Shown: positions 40,383-43,114 of the stretch, one piece after another
Layout of the letters: the number at the start of each line of letters is the position of its first letter
How positions within the stretch are numbered: the stretch's first letter is position 1
Origin: DUSC01 sp964371125
GTDB taxonomy: Bacteria > Pseudomonadota > Alphaproteobacteria > Rhizobiales > Rhizobiaceae
Length of the DNA: 43,114 nt
Direction: 5' to 3'
Assembly (NCBI GenBank): GCA_964371125.1
Contig: CAYJMY010000015.1
Span: forward strand, 1-43,114
Translations under genes and position numbers: made by a program
Notes under the pieces: model-generated
Told to the model about the DNA's origin: nothing
Seen by the model: only the letters and a program-made list of their open reading frames with translations
Databases searched by the model: none

Positions 40383-40823
40383 ATGGCGATGAAACGGACC
40401 CGCCAGCCCTGGATGAAGGCCGACGATTTCGGCCGCTCTCTGCCGCGCGGCGTCGGCCTGAACCTGCTCGTCCCGGAGATCACGCCGATGGAGGCGTTCT
40501 GCCGGACCGTCCTCGGCGCCAACACCATCTACGCCGACGAGGATTTCGCCGCGGTCGAGCTGCTCGGCTCGGTGTTCATGCTCCACGCCGACCACTCCTA
40601 TCTCGACCACGAGTTGGGCCGGGCCGTCGCCGGCACGGAACTGCGCGGCGCCGGCGTCGAGATCAGGCTCTACGGCGCCGATCCGGACCGCATCGAGACA
40701 CGGGCGCGCGCGGAAGGCCATGTCGTGCTCGCCGGCGCCATCGACAAGCCGCATGGCCTGCGCGAGGCCCATGTCGTCGCGCCTTTCGGCTACGTCTTCG
40801 TGCCGAGCCGGCCGATCGGGTGA
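40383..40823 (+). CDS. VOC (glyoxalase/bleomycin-resistance fold) protein
   Basis: A 146-residue protein of the vicinal-oxygen-chelate fold: GVGLNLLVPEITPMEAFCRTVLG (start of the first module) and VVAPFGYVFVPSRPIG (end). His residues (FMLHADHSYLDHE) and a later Glu could be metal ligands, but a metal site is not certain. The GGAGA at 40372-40376 supports the ATG at 40383; a second ATG lies two codons on. It stands alone, between a divergent MBL gene and omp19. Substrate unknown. Confidence 0.8.
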   Translation: MAMKRTRQPWMKADDFGRSLPRGVGLNLLVPEITPMEAFCRTVLGANTIYADEDFAAVELLGSVFMLHADHSYLDHELGRAVAGTELRGAGVEIRLYGADPDRIETRARAEGHVVLAGAIDKPHGLREAHVVAPFGYVFVPSRPIG

Positions 40824-40973
40824 TCTCGCCCCTTGAAATGCGGCCAATCGGCAACATTTTTTGCGCGGACACGCATTATTAACCATATCCGGTTGCAATT
40901 CCGCCACCATCGCCGATTTGGGTGCTTTGGATTTTCACGGCCGGAGCGCAACCGGCTCCGACGGAGGTATTGG

Positions 40974-41519
40974 ATGAATTCGTCGAAGATGGTTCTCGTC
41001 GCCGTATCGCTGGCGGCGCTGTCCGCCGCGGGATGCTCGAGCACGCGGCTGTCTTCGCTCAGCACGCGTCCGGAGCCGCTCCCGGCCGCGCCTACGGGGG
41101 CGGTGACGACCTCCCAGCTGCCGCCGCCGGCAGCACCCGGCACGACCGATCCCACCGCCTTCCCGCCGGCTCCCGGAAGCGAGGAGACCAATGTCGCGTC
41201 GCTGCCGGCGACGACCGGCCAGCCCCCTGCCGGGGCGCCGGACTTGACGGCCGGCAGCGTCGCCGGCGTCTGGAACGCCACGGTTTCCGGCCAGAGCTGC
41301 AAGGTCGCGACGCCGCAGACCAAGTTCGGCCAGGGCTACCGCGCCGGACCGCTGCGCTGCCCCGCACCGCTCGACGGCGTCAAGTCGTGGAACGTGGCCG
41401 GCAAGCAGCTCACCCTCTACGATGAGAGCGGCGCCGCGCTGGCGCGCCTCTATTCCTCGGGCGGCGAGAAATTCGACGGCCAGACCGAGGGCGGACTTCC
41501 GATTTCGCTCAGCCGGTGA
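40974..41519 (+). CDS. omp19: Omp19-type outer-membrane lipoprotein, AprI/Inh protease-inhibitor family
   Basis: A 181-residue lipoprotein. The N-terminus MNSSKMVLVAVSLAALSAAGCSS carries a lipobox with lipidated Cys (about residue 21), so it is exported and acylated. A low-complexity Pro/Ala/Thr linker (about 35-95) precedes an AprI/Inh domain with GSVAGVWNATVSGQSCKVAT, KFGQGYRAGPLRCPAPL and the end GGLPISLSR. This closely resembles Brucella Omp19, a periplasmic/outer-membrane protease inhibitor. The ATG at 40974 follows GGAGG (40963-40967). The order omp19-zapE-mdh matches the Brucella layout as I recall it. Confidence 0.93.
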   Translation: MNSSKMVLVAVSLAALSAAGCSSTRLSSLSTRPEPLPAAPTGAVTTSQLPPPAAPGTTDPTAFPPAPGSEETNVASLPATTGQPPAGAPDLTAGSVAGVWNATVSGQSCKVATPQTKFGQGYRAGPLRCPAPLDGVKSWNVAGKQLTLYDESGAALARLYSSGGEKFDGQTEGGLPISLSR

Positions 41520-41564
41520 TAAGCGGCCGCAGGCAGTCCCGCCTGCGAATATTTCCCCTGGGCC

Positions 41565-42740
41565 ATGAATCTGCGCGACGGTATACAGACCCATCCTTCC
41601 GTCCTGCAGCGATACCGGCACCTGGCCGAGACCGGGGCGATCCAGGCCGACCCGGCGCAGGAGGCGGTCGCCGCCGCGCTCGACGGTCTCATCGACCGGG
41701 TCGCCGACCGCAGGCTCGAGGCGAAGTCGAGCGCGCTCGGCTGGCTGTTCGCCCGCAAGCACCCGCGCCGCGAGCCGATCCGCGGACTCTACCTCCACGG
41801 CGGGGTGGGCCGCGGCAAGACCATGCTGATGGACCTGTTCTTCGAGCTGGTCCCGGCGCGGCGCAAGCGCCGGGTCCATTTCAACGACTTCATGGCCGAC
41901 GTCCAGGACCGCATCCAGAAGCACCGCCAGGCGCGCAAGGACGGCACCGTCAAGGAGGACGACCCGATCCCGCCGGTGGCCAGGGCGCTCGCCGAGCAGG
42001 CCTGGGTCCTGTGCTTCGACGAGTTCTCGGTGACCGACATCGCCGACGCGATGATCCTGTCCAGGCTGTTCTCGGCGCTGTTTTCCGCCGGCGTGGTGCT
42101 GGTCGCTACCTCGAACGTCGAGCCGGAGAACCTCTACCGTGACGGCCTGAACCGGCAGCTGTTCCTGCCCTTCGTCGACCTGCTGAAACGTCACGCCGAG
42201 GTCCTTCCCCTCGACGCGCGCAAGGACTACCGCCTCGACCGGCTGAATCGCCTGCCGGTCTATCTCACGCCGGCCGACGCCGAGGCCGACCGGCAGATGG
42301 ACGAGAGCTGGGCGCTGGTGGCGGGCGGCGAGCCCGCCGCCGCGGCCGAGGTCGTCGTCAAGGGCCGCCACGTCGCCGTCCCGCTCGCGGCGGGGACCGC
42401 GGCGCGCTTTTCGTTCCACGACCTCTGCGAAAAACCGCTCGGCGCGCGCGATTATCTGGCCATCGCCGGCCGCTTCGACACGATCTTCGTCGACCACCTG
42501 CCGGTCATGGACGACCACAGGCGCAACGACGCCAAGCGCTTCATCCTCCTGATCGACACGCTCTACGACCACAAGGTTCGCCTGGTCGTCAGCGCGGCTG
42601 CGGCGCCGCGCGAACTCTACCGCGGACGCCGCGGCCACGAGGCGTTCGAGTTCGACCGCACCGCCTCGCGGCTGATGGAGATGCAGAGCCGCGACTGGCT
42701 GGAAGCCTGGACGGCGCGGCATCGCGGCGAAGCTGCCTAG
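41565..42740 (+). CDS. zapE: AFG1-family ATPase ZapE
   Basis: A 391-residue P-loop ATPase of the AFG1/ZapE family, which in E. coli acts at the division site by destabilising FtsZ polymers. Walker A is GGVGRGKT (about 80-87) and Walker B CFDEFSV (about 148-154). The N-terminal stretch (DGIQTHPSVLQRYRHL) and the C-terminal FDRTASRLMEMQSRDWL are family-typical. The start follows omp19 by 45 bp without a strong ribosome site. It is 219 bp upstream of mdh, in the same direction. Cytosolic. Confidence 0.93.
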   Translation: MNLRDGIQTHPSVLQRYRHLAETGAIQADPAQEAVAAALDGLIDRVADRRLEAKSSALGWLFARKHPRREPIRGLYLHGGVGRGKTMLMDLFFELVPARRKRRVHFNDFMADVQDRIQKHRQARKDGTVKEDDPIPPVARALAEQAWVLCFDEFSVTDIADAMILSRLFSALFSAGVVLVATSNVEPENLYRDGLNRQLFLPFVDLLKRHAEVLPLDARKDYRLDRLNRLPVYLTPADAEADRQMDESWALVAGGEPAAAAEVVVKGRHVAVPLAAGTAARFSFHDLCEKPLGARDYLAIAGRFDTIFVDHLPVMDDHRRNDAKRFILLIDTLYDHKVRLVVSAAAAPRELYRGRRGHEAFEFDRTASRLMEMQSRDWLEAWTARHRGEAA

Positions 42741-42783
42741 GAGCCGTCGCCACGACGCCGGATTCGTCGGTAAACTTTGACGT

Positions 42784-42793
42784 TTACGTAAAT
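42784..42793. promoter_or_regulatory. Palindrome TTTACGTAAA upstream of mdh
   Basis: A perfect 10-bp palindrome 167 bp before mdh, within the AT-rich promoter region. It follows a TTGACG (42778-42783) directly. The 10-mer ACGTTTACGT at 42781-42790 also occurs at 31858-31867 next to the importer promoter. A regulator site is possible; identity unknown. Confidence 0.3.
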
Positions 42794-42821
42794 ACCAATA
42801 CTTCTAAACGATTGAAAACCT

Positions 42822-42851
42822 TGATAACCAAAGAATCGGTTGAATAAAATC
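42822..42851 (+). promoter_or_regulatory. mdh promoter candidate
   Basis: TTGATA (42822-42827), 18 bp, TAAAAT (42846-42851), in an AT-rich stretch, about 109 bp upstream of the mdh ATG. Both elements are close to the sigma-70 consensus. An alternative with TTGACG at 42778 has a poorer -10. Confidence 0.55.
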
Positions 42852-42959
42852 GTCTTCCGGTCTATGGCAGCGTCGAAATCCCCCGGCCTCCCAGGCTCGC
42901 CTTCCAACGCCTCTCACCGGTCCGTCCACGACGGCCTACAGACAGGGATACTCTCCACC

Positions 42960-43114
42960 ATGGCACGCAACAAGATCGCGCTCATCGGATCCGGCATGAT
43001 CGGCGGCACGCTCGCCCACATGATCGGCCTCAAGGAGCTTGGCGACGTCATCATGTTCGACATCGCCGAAGGCATACCGCAGGGCAAGGGCCTCGACCTC
43101 GCCCAGTCGTCGCC
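42960..43114 (+). CDS. mdh: Malate dehydrogenase, 5' part
   Basis: The first 51 codons of malate dehydrogenase, which oxidises malate to oxaloacetate with NAD in the TCA cycle. MARNKIALIGSGMIGGTLAH contains the nucleotide-binding GSGMIGG. The following VIMFDIAEGIPQGKGLDLAQ has the Asp typical of NAD binding and the LDLxQ helix of the lactate-dehydrogenase-like bacterial enzymes. The frame runs off the window end, so the 3' part is not seen. sucC/sucD would be expected next in rhizobia. The start ATG follows GGGATACTCTCCACC. Confidence 0.95.
   Translation, partial: MARNKIALIGSGMIGGTLAHMIGLKELGDVIMFDIAEGIPQGKGLDLAQSS

Noticed and set aside
1..43114. CRISPR arrays, insertion sequences, transposases or prophage genes
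   Set aside because: No regularly spaced repeats, transposase, integrase or phage structural genes were recognised in the window.

Overview
The window is high-GC DNA with densely packed genes, short or overlapping junctions and an alphaproteobacterial gene set. An Omp19-type lipoprotein next to zapE and mdh, a chorismate mutase between ffh and rpsP, the glnT/glxBCD cluster and a Rhizobiales-type tandem-hairpin repeat at the left end all point to Hyphomicrobiales (Rhizobiales), probably the Mesorhizobium/Phyllobacteriaceae side. This placement is inference from gene content.

Region 1 (1-7.3 kb): a leftward acyl-CoA ligase faces a tightly coupled rightward operon of an SDR, an SMP-30-type lactonase, a TTG-started NAD(P)-binding epimerase-like protein, a SnoaL/NTF2-like protein, a second SDR, a Nu-class-like glutathione S-transferase and a third SDR. 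Region 2 (7.3-19.1 kb): a MalT/LuxR-type ATPase-regulator is followed by a 12-bp direct repeat with 21-bp spacing, then a complete Dpp/Opp-type ABC importer (SBP, two permeases, two ATPases), a short HyuA-type hydantoinase/oxoprolinase and two tandem DUF917 (S-Me-THD superfamily) proteins. Regions 1 and 2 look like one catabolic island for an unidentified, probably cyclic-amide-containing compound. It is the best candidate here for an undescribed system.

Region 3 (19.3-24.3 kb): an XRE-cupin regulator converges on a leftward glxB-glxC-glxD-glnT operon, equivalent to mgsABC plus a gmaS-like type III glutamine synthetase. This suggests a gamma-glutamylmethylamide/N-methylglutamate or GS-GOGAT-like module, but no N-methylglutamate dehydrogenase is present. 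Region 4 (24.5-33.0 kb): a LacI repressor, a sugar/polyol ABC importer (SBP, two permeases, a two-TM small protein, two MalK-like ATPases) and a DhaK-DhaL fusion kinase form a leftward operon. A perfect 18-bp palindrome lies between the -35 and -10 of the importer promoter, and its half-site recurs at the lacI promoter. Uptake and phosphorylation of dihydroxyacetone or a related ketose/polyol is the likely role.

Region 5 (33.2-43.1 kb): a triple-PAS GGDEF-EAL protein, tRNA-Ser(CGA), then housekeeping genes: ffh (interrupted by ten Ns that look like a scaffolding artefact), chorismate mutase and rpsP with a UUCG-loop terminator. A convergent NAPE-PLD-like metallo-hydrolase, a VOC protein, omp19, zapE and the 5' end of mdh follow. 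rpsP is not followed by rimM-trmD-rplS.
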